Shown here: positions 42,358 to 51,342 of the stretch, in pieces
How the letters are laid out: the number at the start of each line of letters is the position of its first letter
How positions within the stretch are numbered: position 1 is the stretch's first letter
Origin: Parashewanella sp965200795
GTDB taxonomy: Bacteria > Pseudomonadota > Gammaproteobacteria > Enterobacterales > Shewanellaceae
Length of the DNA stretch: 64,000 nucleotides
NCBI GenBank assembly: GCA_965200795.1
Contig: CBDAVB010000003.1
Span: 248,001 to 312,000 of the forward strand
Direction: 5' to 3'
Position numbers and translations under genes: made by a program
Notes under the pieces: model-generated
The model's database searches: none
What the model saw: the letters and a program-made list of their open reading frames with translations, nothing else
Told to the model about the DNA's origin: nothing

Positions 42358-43702
42358 GGCTCTTCGTCGTTTCATATGGATTTGAGTAGATCTGATACAG
42401 GGCTAGCAATCATAAAAATCATGGTAATAAATGTTCCTGTATTACGATACCCTCTGGCTCGTGCTCTAGCCGCTTGAAATAGACTATTTAAACCTTCCAT
42501 ACGAGCATTCGTATAAGTGGATGACCAGCGCTGTAAAATTCTCTCTGCATGCCTTTCCACAGTTGCAAGTGCTTTTCGAACGGGTTCTAACATCTCAATA
42601 TCACCCAACTGCTCTTTTGCAAAATTAATGAAATACGTCAGCCTCCAGCGTGCAGCATGAGCGGTTTCAGCTTGACGTATCCACCTAAGTTGTTCCTTAA
42701 TCCGCCAAGCTGTTGCTGTATTCAGGTCGCTGGATTCTAGCTCTGCAAGTGCTTCTTTTTGTTTCTCAGTAAATGAGCCATCTGCATTTTTTAGTACTGC
42801 CCAGCGCAGGCTCTTTGGATGCGGTTGGATTTTTCTCTCCGTTTTACGTACTTCATCAACCGCTTTAGTAAACAGTTGCACAACATGGAACCAATCAACC
42901 GTTACGTTAGCATCCGGGAACTCTTCCTCTGTTGCTGACAGAAAGGCTCTTGACATATCACACACGACTTCAAGTACATTATCTGCTTTGCCTTGATGCT
43001 CTGTCAGAAAGGACTTAAATCGCTTAACGGTTTCCTTACCTTTTCCGGGCGTAGCGAACACAACAGGCTTGTCTTTCTTGTCCATATCAATGAAAACAGT
43101 AACATAGTTGTGGCCACGTTTAGCCGCCGTTTCATCGAATCCAATAGCTTTAAGTGCTGACAAGTCCATCAATGCTAATGCCTTGCTGACGTAGTGTTTG
43201 ATGATGCGCCAAATACGTTTGTCACGAATTCCAACATATTCAGCACATGCCTTAACCGGCATTTCACGAGCCAGTACCAATACAGATTGTTCGAACAATA
43301 ACGTGAATTTACTACCCGCTCTCGCCCAAGGGACATTGACACGCTTAACGCCATGCTCAGCACATCGAGTTCTCGGGACGTTTGCTTTGATATAACAGTG
43401 ATGCTGAAAGAAATTGAGATGACGCCAAGTCAGCGATTTAAAGTCATGTGCCGGACAAGCTTTTGAGCAAGTCGGGCAGGGATACAAGCTTCCTCGTTCA
43501 GCTTCAATTTCGAGAACAAGTTCATTAGGTGAGGCTAATATATCCAGGTGTTGGTTAACCAACTTCCAAGGCGCTTCTATACCAAGGCCGAGCATCAAAA
43601 CTTGATTTCCATCCATGTATTTACTTCCAACTCTTGACTGCAAAACTGGGTTTATTATCTCAGAAATAAATCCATTAAATCCACACTAAACGACGAAGAG
43701 CC
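42358..43702 (-). mobile_element. ISL3-family element, complete copy 2
   Basis: 1345 bp with GGCTCTTCGTCGTTT ends and a perfect 8-bp target duplication TAAAAGCC (42350-42357 and 43703-43710), as expected for ISL3. It splits the IS1634 transposase. The intact duplication marks it as a young insertion. Confidence 0.96.
42372..43616 (-). CDS. ISL3-family transposase, copy 2
   Basis: 414 residues from ATG at 43616, with zinc finger CPTCSKACPAHD and catalytic motifs AIGFDETAAKRGH, VVCDMSRAF and VDWFHVVQLF. It differs from copy 1 at two positions seen (Leu for Pro in VLVLARE, Leu for Ser in ILASPNE; the second lies 30 residues in). Probably active. Confidence 0.93.
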   Translation of the reverse strand: MDGNQVLMLGLGIEAPWKLVNQHLDILASPNELVLEIEAERGSLYPCPTCSKACPAHDFKSLTWRHLNFFQHHCYIKANVPRTRCAEHGVKRVNVPWARAGSKFTLLFEQSVLVLAREMPVKACAEYVGIRDKRIWRIIKHYVSKALALMDLSALKAIGFDETAAKRGHNYVTVFIDMDKKDKPVVFATPGKGKETVKRFKSFLTEHQGKADNVLEVVCDMSRAFLSATEEEFPDANVTVDWFHVVQLFTKAVDEVRKTERKIQPHPKSLRWAVLKNADGSFTEKQKEALAELESSDLNTATAWRIKEQLRWIRQAETAHAARWRLTYFINFAKEQLGDIEMLEPVRKALATVERHAERILQRWSSTYTNARMEGLNSLFQAARARARGYRNTGTFITMIFMIASPVSDLLKSI

Positions 43703-43710
43703 TAAAAGCC

Positions 43711-44342
43711 TTAATGCACGCTAATGTGTTATGAAAATTAGTCTTATCTTGGCTGTTGCCATCTAACGGCTCAAACCATACCGGCATTTGTGCAGAGCCA
43801 CTGACGGTCAGTGACATCATCATTTGTTTTAAATCTGGGCGATGATCTTTTGAGTAACCATACATAGGCAAAGCAGGTAAGTCATCTTGATTTTTATAGT
43901 CAATGTCATACTCACCATGTAAAGAAAAACTGGTGGTATCGAGGTGTAGCACTTGCCTTTCTTCTTGTCCAAAAAAATCGAGATACACCTCATTGGCGAT
44001 TTCAGCAAATAGTTGCATCACTCCATATTCGTAGCACTTATCTAAAGTTCGTCCTAAAGCATCATCATTGAGATGTTCAGCTTTTACGCCTTTACCTATT
44101 AATAGCTCGATAGGTTTTCCAGTAAAGAATTTCGGTGTGAGATAAATTGGATTTTGCGTAAAACCTAACCCATTTAAAATCATGGCTTTTATGCGTTGAC
44201 CGTGGCTCACATGGGACTGTTGCTGATTAAGAATAGGAAGTCGAGCATCAATGCGCTCAACCAGTTTGAGTTTATCAACCAGTCCGGCGGCTATACCAAG
44301 ATGGTCTATATTCTGAATTGTTAATTGATCTTCATCCAGCAT
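43711..44342 (-). pseudogene. IS1634 transposase, N-terminal part
   Basis: About 210 residues: LTIQNIDHLGIAAGLVDKL, MILNGLGFTQNPIYLTPKFF, first catalytic Asp in VLHLDTTSFSLHGEY, and GYSKDHRPDLKQMMMSL, all typical of IS1634 transposases. It joins the C-terminal part across the TAAAAGCC duplication; together about 540 residues, normal for the family. Confidence 0.9.
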
Positions 44343-44515
44343 TTCAAAGTGGGATTTTGCAGAGAATTAGGGCATTCTGCTAAAAAAATCAGAGCTTGTC
44401 TGTGATCTTTTAGCTATGTTCTTGTGATCTATTTGCCATAGTTGTTGTGATCTTTATGCCCTAATTAGCTGCAAGTAATTATTGTTAGGCATCAGGAAAT
44501 TTCAGTGCGAAATGT

Positions 44516-45149
44516 CGATTTTAGGTAATGAGTTAGCGAGTTCTTGTTCTTGGTTAATGGGAACCGTGCTGTTCTTTTTACTTTTAGTCTTAGTAAAAGT
44601 TATTCGGTTATTTATTACCTGAGTTCCTCGCAAACCTTAAGCTTCTGACCAACGGCAACCAGCCGCTAAGCATATTTTAATGACAGGGAGTAAACTTTCA
44701 TTCGTTGAAGCTTTGCGAGATTTAATTAACTTAGGGATTTCTTCAGGGTAAAGATAGAATAATTCTGTTTTATCTTAGAATACAACAATAACTGACACGC
44801 TTTAATCGCTTTTCACTCTTGGTGAGTTGATAGCCGTGCAGTTCGTGCCACTCCTTAATCAGTTCTGAAAGTTTACGATTATCAATTTTCTCACCAAGCT
44901 AAGGCTTATTATCAATGCTTTTTAAGGTGTGGAGCTCAAAAGCGTTGGCTTCGCCTTTAGTAAGTATCTAGTCAAATGCTTTTTTCTCAAGAAGTCACTC
45001 ATAATAAGCGTTTCAGCAAGAAAAATATTCGATTACATTTGACTGAGTACTTAGCAAAACGCTTTCTAACTCGTTTATTCTCGGCCCGGCGGGTAGCACT
45101 CACCAAGCCAAGGTTTTTTGCTACCGTCTGTCAGGTTACGAGCTGACAT
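44516..45149 (-). pseudogene. int: P2-type phage integrase, 5' segment, frameshifted
   Basis: Starts at ATG 45149 (MSARNLTDGSKKPWLGECYP) and continues in shifted frames: ENKRVRKRFAKYS, LTKGEANAFE-type sequence, NRKLSELIKEWHELHGYQLT, then ELFYLYPEEIPKLIKSR, ICLAAGCRWSEA, ITFTKTKSKKNSTVPINQEL. This order is that of the P2-type integrase N-terminal and early catalytic domains, with Arg I in GCRWSEA. It ends at LPK, where the IS1634 element is inserted. Several stops and frameshifts show long inactivity. Confidence 0.82.
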
Positions 45150-45168
45150 TAGTTTAATTTTTAAATTG

Positions 45169-45510
45169 ACAATACTTCGGACAGTTTTATGAACTGAGTT
45201 GAACAACTCGGAATCATGAGCAGGGTTTGCGAGAATATAGTTTGCGAAAAACACCCTGAAAACCACCGCTCATGGATCCAAAAAATATGATGGTAAAGTC
45301 GATCTTGATCAAGACTTACATCGATTTGAATATGAGGGGATGTTAGAGGAAAACATTCAAGTCTACAGCGCTGTCGTCCACTCTAAATACTTGATGAAAA
45401 TCATTTTTGATAAGTTAGATATCGACCCGAGTAACGAAAAAGTATCTCAGGTCATCAGTGAACTTGAAGAGTTCGGGGTTATAGCGGCATAAAACTGTCC
45501 GAAGTATTGT
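45169..45510. mobile_element. 342-bp unit bounded by perfect 23-bp inverted repeats
   Basis: The 23 bases at 45169-45191 (starting ACAATACTTCGG) are exactly complementary to 45488-45510. The interior encodes a frame of ~80 residues (GSKKYDGKVDLDQDLHRFEY ... SQVISELEEFGVIAA) ending inside the right repeat. It lies where a P2-type phage would have its repressor/operator region between the divergent int and cII genes. It may be a miniature element or an inverted duplication of the cII leader. Confidence 0.55.
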
Positions 45511-45948
45511 ATACAGACAGTAAGGCCATACATGCCAGCGTAAACGGGGCTTATCGTGCGTTTGCTGACGCTGAGACACTTAGCGACGTTGCAAAACAGG
45601 CCGAGATTAACCCGCAGTTACTCCGCGACAAGCTGTGTTTAGATCAGCCGCATCCAGCTAACGGTAAGTGATTTACTCAGCGTCACCAAGGCGGAGGGTA
45701 ACCGCTGCATCGTTGACGGCGTGTTGTTAGAGCTTAATTGCGCGGTGTCCATGCCGATCGGCGATTATCAGGACGATGAACAGAATTCGCTGACTGAAAG
45801 AGCGTCAGCGCCATGAGGTTGTCAATCGAGTGCAGAGGATCATGGTCGTTCTCGCGTTATTCGCCCACGAAGTCGAAACCCGTTATCAGTTCATCCCGGC
45901 CTTATCTGTCGCGTCAGATGCGCTTATGCCGCTGGCGGGCTTATCTTA
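45493..45948 (+). pseudogene. phage regulatory CII-like protein, frameshifted
   Basis: Reads LSEVLYTDSKAIHASVNGAY, RAFADAETLSDVAKQ, INPQLLRDKLCLDQPHP; after a frameshift near 45658 it continues LTVSDLLSVTKAEGNRCIVD, GVLLELNCAVSMPIGDY. After another near 45812 it ends VASDALMPLAGLS. The pattern AxxxNPQxLRxKLxxxQPH with the later xLTVxDLLxVTxAxGNxxI is that of CII-type regulators of P2/K139-like phages. Divergent from int, as expected in such phages. Confidence 0.65.
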
Positions 45949-45957
45949 AGCGAGGAA

Positions 45958-46395
45958 ATGAATATGTCATCAGCGCTATCAAATTCAAAACCAGCGAATG
46001 CAGCCATTGAAGTTCATGATTCTTCAGCCGCCCGCGCCGCTATCAATTCAATGCGCCGGAACTTAGGCCGCAGCAGCGCGGCCAGCGTGTATTCAAAGCT
46101 GACCGATCAGCAAAAAGCTATGGTGTTGTACGGCGCGAAACTCAGACCGTCGGAGCATATCCGCACCCCGTTTGACCACTTTGATATTGAACAGCGTGAA
46201 ATGCTGCGCCGCTCAATCATGGCGCTTTGTGATTTAAACGCCCGGTTTTCAAAAATGTGCAGCGGCGCGATTTTGCTGTATGAAATCCCTAAAGTCATTA
46301 TCGGTGAAAATCAGACCTTTTTAGGAGAGGAGACCCTGCTCAAAGCCGTGGCGCGGAAACTCAGCTGGTGGATTCTCAGGAATGCGTTGGGCTGA
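45958..46395 (+). CDS. unrecognised 145-residue prophage-linked protein
   Basis: Intact frame with GAGG 5 nt before the ATG, directly after the cII-like pseudogene. It is basic and helical, with no signal peptide or membrane helix (SAARAAINSMRRNLGRSSAA, MVLYGAKLRPSEHIR, LCDLNARFSKMCSGAILLY). I do not recognise it; position in the early region of a P2-like phage suggests a small phage gene, and its intactness amid wreckage suggests either chance or use by the host. Confidence 0.55.
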   Translation: MNMSSALSNSKPANAAIEVHDSSAARAAINSMRRNLGRSSAASVYSKLTDQQKAMVLYGAKLRPSEHIRTPFDHFDIEQREMLRRSIMALCDLNARFSKMCSGAILLYEIPKVIIGENQTFLGEETLLKAVARKLSWWILRNALG

Positions 46396-46479
46396 CGGAA
46401 CATTTTACTCGTCATCATTCTGAGTTACGGAATGAGGATATCGGTGAGTGTTAGCTCCTTATGCCGCTCTCAAAAACAA

Positions 46480-46506
46480 AAAAGCCGGTCGTGGTGACTG
46501 GCTTTT
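46480..46506 (-). terminator. rho-gene terminator (rho-independent)
   Basis: Stem AAAAGCCGGTC (46480-46490) with GACTGGCTTTT (46496-46506), one mismatch, 5-nt loop, followed on the minus strand by a T-run. It lies 20 bp after the rho stop. Confidence 0.8.
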
Positions 46507-46525
46507 ATGTTAAAGGTTAAATCAA

Positions 46526-47791
46526 TCAGGACTTAGCGCGTTTCATTGCTTCAAAGAATTCATCGTTCGTTTTGGTCATCGCCAATTTATCGATTAAGAA
46601 CTCCATTGCGCCGACTTCATCCATCGGATTGAGGATCTTACGTAGAATCCACATTTTCTGCAGCTCATCCGGTGTCGTGAGTTTTTCTTCACGACGAGTG
46701 CCGGAGCGGTTAAAGTCAATCGCCGGGAATACGCGTTTCTCAGCGGCTTTACGGGAAAGGTGTAACTCTTGGTTACCCGTACCTTTAAATTCCTCGTAAA
46801 TCACTTCGTCCATCTTGGAACCGGTATCAACCAGCGCCGTCGCGATAATGGTTAAACTGCCGCCGTGCTCGATGTTACGCGCGGCACCGAAGAAACGCTT
46901 TGGACGATGCAGGGCGTTGGCGTCCACACCGCCTGTCAGGACTTTACCTGAAGAAGGGATCACGGTGTTGTAAGCACGTGCCAGACGAGTAATCGAATCA
47001 AGCAGAATAACGACGTCTTTTTTATGCTCAACCAATCGCTTGGCTTTTTCAATTACCATTTCCGCGACCTGAACGTGGCGGCTTGCCGGCTCATCAAAGG
47101 TCGAGGCAATCACCTCACCGTTAACCAGGCGTTTCATTTCAGTCACTTCTTCAGGACGCTCGTCAATCAGAAGTACCATTAAAACCACTTCAGGATTATT
47201 GTTGGTGATCGACTGAGCGATGTTTTGAAGCAGTAAGGTTTTACCCGCTTTCGGCGGCGCGACAATCAGACCACGCTGACCTTTACCGATAGGTGAGCAT
47301 AAGTCCAGGATACGAGCCGTGATATCTTCGGTTGAACCGTTACCACGCTCCATACGGATACGCTCATCAGCGTGCAGCGGTGTTAAGTTCTCGAATAAGA
47401 TTTTAGTGCGTGAGTTTTCCGGCTTATCAAAGTTAACTTCATTAACTTTTAACAGCGCGAAATAACGCTCACCTTCTTTCGGCGGCCGGATTTTACCGTG
47501 AATGGTATCACCGGTACGCATGTTGAAACGACGAATTTGGCTCGGAGAGACATAAATGTCATCAGGCCCCGCAAGGTAAGAACCACCTGCGCTACGTAAG
47601 AAGCCGAAACCGTCTTGAAGGATTTCTAACACGCCACCGCCAAAAATGTCTTCGCCACTTTTAGCGTGTGCTTTAAGGATAGAGAAAATAATGTCCTGCT
47701 TGCGTGAGCGGCCCATATTTTCAAGGTTCATACTCTCAGCCAGTTCTACTAGCTTGGATATGGGGGTTTCTTTAAGTTCTGATAAATTCAT
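46526..47791 (-). CDS. rho: transcription termination factor Rho
   Basis: 421 residues (E. coli 419). Hexameric RNA helicase that ends transcription. N-terminal domain MNLSELKETPISKLVELAES, RNA-binding cold-shock-like fold (GVLEILQDGFGFLRS, YVSPSQIRRFNMRTGD), Walker A GLIVAPPKAGKT, Walker B VVILLDSITRLARAYN, Q-loop and R-loop (SSGKVLTGGVDANALHRPKRFFGAARN). Divergence from neighbours is normal. The 220-bp leader up to trxA probably holds its autoregulated leader. Confidence 0.98.
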   Translation of the reverse strand: MNLSELKETPISKLVELAESMNLENMGRSRKQDIIFSILKAHAKSGEDIFGGGVLEILQDGFGFLRSAGGSYLAGPDDIYVSPSQIRRFNMRTGDTIHGKIRPPKEGERYFALLKVNEVNFDKPENSRTKILFENLTPLHADERIRMERGNGSTEDITARILDLCSPIGKGQRGLIVAPPKAGKTLLLQNIAQSITNNNPEVVLMVLLIDERPEEVTEMKRLVNGEVIASTFDEPASRHVQVAEMVIEKAKRLVEHKKDVVILLDSITRLARAYNTVIPSSGKVLTGGVDANALHRPKRFFGAARNIEHGGSLTIIATALVDTGSKMDEVIYEEFKGTGNQELHLSRKAAEKRVFPAIDFNRSGTRREEKLTTPDELQKMWILRKILNPMDEVGAMEFLIDKLAMTKTNDEFFEAMKRAKS

Positions 47792-48012
47792 GTTGGGGTC
47801 TTGTGTTACACGACTATATGCACTGACGTTTCAGTTTAAATATTGTGTTCCAGATTACTGGTCGTTTCTGATGAAGGTGAATGTAGTTAGATATTCTTTA
47901 GTTACAAATTAGCATTAAGACGGACGAAGATCCAGACATTTAGTCGAACTTGGTGCAATTTTTTGCCAATCGCGCCAAGTCCGCTGTAATTCGAAGAGTT
48001 ATCTCGGTGAAA

Positions 48013-48339
48013 TTACAGTTGAGCGTCGATGAACTCTTTAAGTTGAGTCTTAGACATAGCACCTACTTTAGTCGCGGCCACTTCACCGTTTTTGAACAGA
48101 AGCAGAGTAGGAATACCACGTACACCGTATTTCGCCGGTGAAACGTTGTTTTCGTCAACGTTCAGTTTAGCTACGGTTATTTCTCCTTCGTATTCCTCAG
48201 CGATATCGTCCAGGATCGGCGCGATCATTTTACATGGACCGCACCACTCTGCCCAGAAGTCAACAAGTACTGCGCCGTCAGCTTTTAATACGTCATTCTC
48301 GAAGCTGTCATCGCTCAGGTATACAATTTTTTCGCTCAT
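48013..48339 (-). CDS. trxA: thioredoxin 1
   Basis: 108 residues, exact family length. Disulfide reductase of the cytoplasm with active site WAEWCGPCKMIAP, cis-proline GIPTLLLF and the buried Asp in VLVDFW. Lies upstream of rho on the same strand and divergent from rhlB, the standard gammaproteobacterial order. Confidence 0.98.
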   Translation of the reverse strand: MSEKIVYLSDDSFENDVLKADGAVLVDFWAEWCGPCKMIAPILDDIAEEYEGEITVAKLNVDENNVSPAKYGVRGIPTLLLFKNGEVAATKVGAMSKTQLKEFIDAQL

Positions 48340-48658
48340 GATGTTCTCCAGTCAGGTTGCCATTGCTGGTTTGTTAATGGCTTAACCTGTATATTGGGCT
48401 GCCCGATTTGTTTTTCAAGTTGGCTGTTACGAATAATTTGTTATGGTTCAAAACCTTCAGGACTTGATTGCTTTTATTCTCATATAAAAAACAACGGCCT
48501 GCGGTGTCATTTTTACTATAACGGCAACTAAAACACAGTGTTTTAGTGAAATCTCAGGTAAAGACCGGATTTGTAGTTTTAAATACCCGTTTTACGGAAT
48601 CGGTATAATTACAAACGATCAAGTATCTTGTTGCAACCCTAACTGGTATGCTTACGCT
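48340..48658. other. divergent promoter region trxA / rhlB
   Basis: 319 bp between two divergent starts. No ORF; AT-rich toward rhlB. A purine stretch precedes trxA (GGAGAACATC before its ATG). No specific operator recognised. Confidence 0.5.
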
Positions 48659-49963
48659 ATGAGCGAAACACATTTATCAAATCAAAAGTTTGCTGATCTT
48701 TCATTAGCACCTCAGGTGTTATCAGCATTAGAAGAGAACGGATTCGAATACTGCACTCCTATCCAGGCCTTATCGTTACCTGTTTTACTGCAAAATAAAG
48801 ACATTGCAGGGCAAGCGCAAACGGGTACCGGCAAAACCATGGCGTTCTTAGTCGCTATCTTTAACCACTTGTTAACCACACCGGCTTCAGAAACGCGGGC
48901 GGTTAATCAGCCGCGTGCCATCATCATGGCGCCGACTCGTGAGCTGGCGATTCAAATTGCCAAAGACGCGAAACTACTGGCTAAGCACACTAAATTAAAG
49001 GCGGGCGTGGTTTATGGCGGTGAAAGCTACGATAATCAGATGAAGGTACTGGAAAAGGGCGTTGATATCCTTATCGGCACCACAGGCCGTATTATTGATT
49101 ACGTGCGCCAGGGTGTCGTGAGCTTGAGTTCGATTCAGACGGTAGTATTAGACGAAGCCGACCGTATGTTTGACTTAGGCTTTATCCGTGACATTCGTTT
49201 CTTATTCAGACGTATGCCGGATGCCCCGCAGCGTTTAAATATGCTGTTCTCGGCGACACTTTCAATGAAAGTGCAGGAGCTGGCTTACGATTATATGAAT
49301 GATCCGGTAAAAGTGGAAATCGCGCCGGATGAGAAAACGTCTCGCAACATTCAGGAAGAATTGTTTTACCCGTCAGGTGAGGACAAGATTCCGTTATTGC
49401 TGACTTTAATTGAAGAAGACTGGCCGGAAAAAGCCATCATTTTTGCCAATACCAAACACATGTGTGAAAAACTGTGGGCATGGCTTGAGGGTGACGGGCA
49501 CCGCGCGGGACTGTTAACGGGTGACGTACCGCAGAAAAAGCGTCTGCGTATTCTGGAGAAATTCACTAAGGGTCATTTAGATATTTTGGTCGCAACCGAT
49601 GTCGCGGCCCGCGGTTTGCATATTTCAGATGTGTCTCACGTGTATAATTTTGACCTGCCGGATGACTGTGAGGATTATGTTCATCGTATCGGCCGTACCG
49701 GACGCGCGGGCCGCAAAGGCATGTCAGTCAGCTTTGCTTGTGAAGAGTATGCCTTGAATTTACCGGCAATTGAGCACTACATCGAGCATTCGATTCCGGT
49801 AAGCGGGTATGATCGTGAAGCGCTGCTTGATGATATCAGGCCTGTCGCGATTCCTCGCAAGCATCCGCAGCGTAACACCCGTGAGCGTAAAACGGGTAAG
49901 CCGGCAAGCGGCGGCAGCGCCGGACGCCCGCCAAGGAATAATCGAAACCGAAGACATTCATGA
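48659..49963 (+). CDS. rhlB: ATP-dependent RNA helicase RhlB
   Basis: 434 residues. DEAD-box helicase of the RNA degradosome. Motifs in order: Q motif FEYCTPIQALSLP, Walker A AQTGTGKT, PTRELAIQ, DEAD in VVLDEADRMFDLGF, SAT, DILVATDVAARGLH and HRIGRTGRAG. C-terminal tail is Arg-rich (RNTRERKTGKPASG), as in E. coli RhlB. Overlaps the Ppx/GppA gene by 4 bp (ATGA), suggesting translational coupling. Confidence 0.97.
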   Translation: MSETHLSNQKFADLSLAPQVLSALEENGFEYCTPIQALSLPVLLQNKDIAGQAQTGTGKTMAFLVAIFNHLLTTPASETRAVNQPRAIIMAPTRELAIQIAKDAKLLAKHTKLKAGVVYGGESYDNQMKVLEKGVDILIGTTGRIIDYVRQGVVSLSSIQTVVLDEADRMFDLGFIRDIRFLFRRMPDAPQRLNMLFSATLSMKVQELAYDYMNDPVKVEIAPDEKTSRNIQEELFYPSGEDKIPLLLTLIEEDWPEKAIIFANTKHMCEKLWAWLEGDGHRAGLLTGDVPQKKRLRILEKFTKGHLDILVATDVAARGLHISDVSHVYNFDLPDDCEDYVHRIGRTGRAGRKGMSVSFACEEYALNLPAIEHYIEHSIPVSGYDREALLDDIRPVAIPRKHPQRNTRERKTGKPASGGSAGRPPRNNRNRRHS

Positions 49964-50871
49964 GCAGAGAATTCGCCGCCATAACATTAGGCTCGAACAG
50001 TTTTAATATGCTGGTTGCGACCATGATTGAAGGGAAACCTCAGATGGTTGCCAAGTATAAGCAGAAGGTTCGTTTAGCGACAGGCATAGACGCCAGCGGC
50101 AGGTTAAGGCCTGCGGTGATGGAAAAAGGCTTAGCCTGTTTAGCCATGTTCGCTGAGCGGCTCAAGCGTCACGATATCGGTCATGTTAAAATCATCGCTA
50201 CGGCCGCGTTAAGGCAGGTGTCGAATTCAAGTGAATTTTGTCACAGGGCCATAGCTGTCATTCCGCATCCGATAGAAATCATCTCCGGTGATCGGGAAGC
50301 CGAGCTGATTTATCTTGGCATGCTCCATCATACCCGGGGTCAGGGTGAGCGGCGGCATCTGGTGATTGACGTCGGCGGCGCCAGTACCGAGTTTATTGTC
50401 GGCGATGGTGAGCAAGTGCTTTATAAGCAAAGCCTGCCGATTGGTTGCGTCAGCTATTTAGCGCCTTATTTTTCTCGCTTTCCGTATCAAAGACGAGACT
50501 TTGATCTGCTGAGAAATCAGGTAAAGCAAGTATTAGAGCCGCATATTGAAACCATCACTTCTTTTGGACGCCAAAGCGCGGTCGGCGCTTCGGGCACCAT
50601 TCGGACGATGATGGAATTACTGCGTTTCCGTGGTCATGACGAGTGTATTACTTTGGATTTTCTTGAGCGGATTAAACAAGAGATCATTGAGCAGACCAAT
50701 CCAAAACTTACCGGTATTGAAGGCTTGTCAGCGGAACGCGCGCCGACATTACCTGCGGGAGTCGCGATTTTGCTGGCGTTACTTGAGCTGCTGGAGCTCA
50801 GATGCATCAAGTTATCCGGCGGCGCCTTACGCGAAGGCGTATTGCAGCTGTTAGCTCAAGATATTCACTAA
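49960..50871 (+). CDS. Ppx/GppA phosphatase family protein, single-domain
   Basis: 303 residues. Exopolyphosphatase/pppGpp phosphatase fold: phosphate loop ITLGSNSFNML, second loop HLVIDVGGASTEFIVGDG, glycine-rich C-terminal ASGTIRTMMELLRF and LSGGALREGVL. E. coli GppA is 494 residues and its Ppx 513; the HD-like C-terminal domain is absent here, so this is the short form found beside rhlB in related genera. Degrades pppGpp or polyphosphate by inference. Translationally coupled to rhlB. Confidence 0.88.
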   Translation: MSREFAAITLGSNSFNMLVATMIEGKPQMVAKYKQKVRLATGIDASGRLRPAVMEKGLACLAMFAERLKRHDIGHVKIIATAALRQVSNSSEFCHRAIAVIPHPIEIISGDREAELIYLGMLHHTRGQGERRHLVIDVGGASTEFIVGDGEQVLYKQSLPIGCVSYLAPYFSRFPYQRRDFDLLRNQVKQVLEPHIETITSFGRQSAVGASGTIRTMMELLRFRGHDECITLDFLERIKQEIIEQTNPKLTGIEGLSAERAPTLPAGVAILLALLELLELRCIKLSGGALREGVLQLLAQDIH

Positions 50872-51249
50872 GTCTTGTTCAAGTGTAGTCTGAGGCCGCT
50901 CGGTAACGCGTCCGATTTCTTTACCGTCCCGCATAACGATATAGGTCGGTAAACGAGTGAAGTCATAGTGTTCACTGTGACCTCGCGGATAGGCCTTTTC
51001 TCTGTTCACGCCGATATATTCAGCGCTAAGCCTCGGATTATCAGCCGCGTTCAGGATACTCATAAATCGCGGAATATCACGGTGGCAGTCAGGGCACCAA
51101 GTGCCGATAATCACTGCGATATGGGTGGTCTGACTGACTTGAGAAAGTTCATCAATGCATCTTGGGTCGGCCTGATATTGACCGTCATAATCAGGGTAGC
51201 GGCTAAGCTCTTGGTTCAGCTTTTGAGGCTCTGTTTTTCCGGTTAGCAT
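50851..51249 (-). CDS. thioredoxin-fold protein
   Basis: 132 residues, no signal peptide. Thioredoxin_9-type protein with active site IGTWCPDCHRDIPRF (CxxC) and cis-proline RLPTYIVMRDG. A cytoplasmic thiol oxidoreductase of unknown partner. The end overlaps the convergent Ppx/GppA gene by 21 bp. Its start is 90 bp from the divergent channel gene. Confidence 0.8.
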   Translation of the reverse strand: MLTGKTEPQKLNQELSRYPDYDGQYQADPRCIDELSQVSQTTHIAVIIGTWCPDCHRDIPRFMSILNAADNPRLSAEYIGVNREKAYPRGHSEHYDFTRLPTYIVMRDGKEIGRVTERPQTTLEQDLVNILS

Positions 51250-51342
51250 GAAAATTCCGTAACAGCGGCTTATTTTGCTGCATAATGCCGTGCTTTGTGT
51301 GTAAACTCAACTGCAGATGAGTTAATCGCAAGGAAAAACAGC

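Larger units (their letters stand above)
41209..44515 (-). mobile_element. IS1634-family element, interrupted by ISL3 copy 2
   Basis: Terminal inverted repeats ACATTTCGCA at 41209-41218 and its complement at 44506-44515. Without ISL3 it is about 1.95 kb. The host integrase shows CTAAAGTTCG on one side and CTAAAATCG on the other, a probable decayed target duplication. Near the transposase start, three TGTGATCT words (44401, 44423, 44446) look like subterminal binding sites within an inverted TTAGGGCAT pair. Confidence 0.8.

Noticed and set aside
45075..45266. Independent small gene on the minus strand
   Set aside because: Its C-terminal half is the start of the P2-type integrase (LTDGSKKPWLGE); upstream codons are intergenic.
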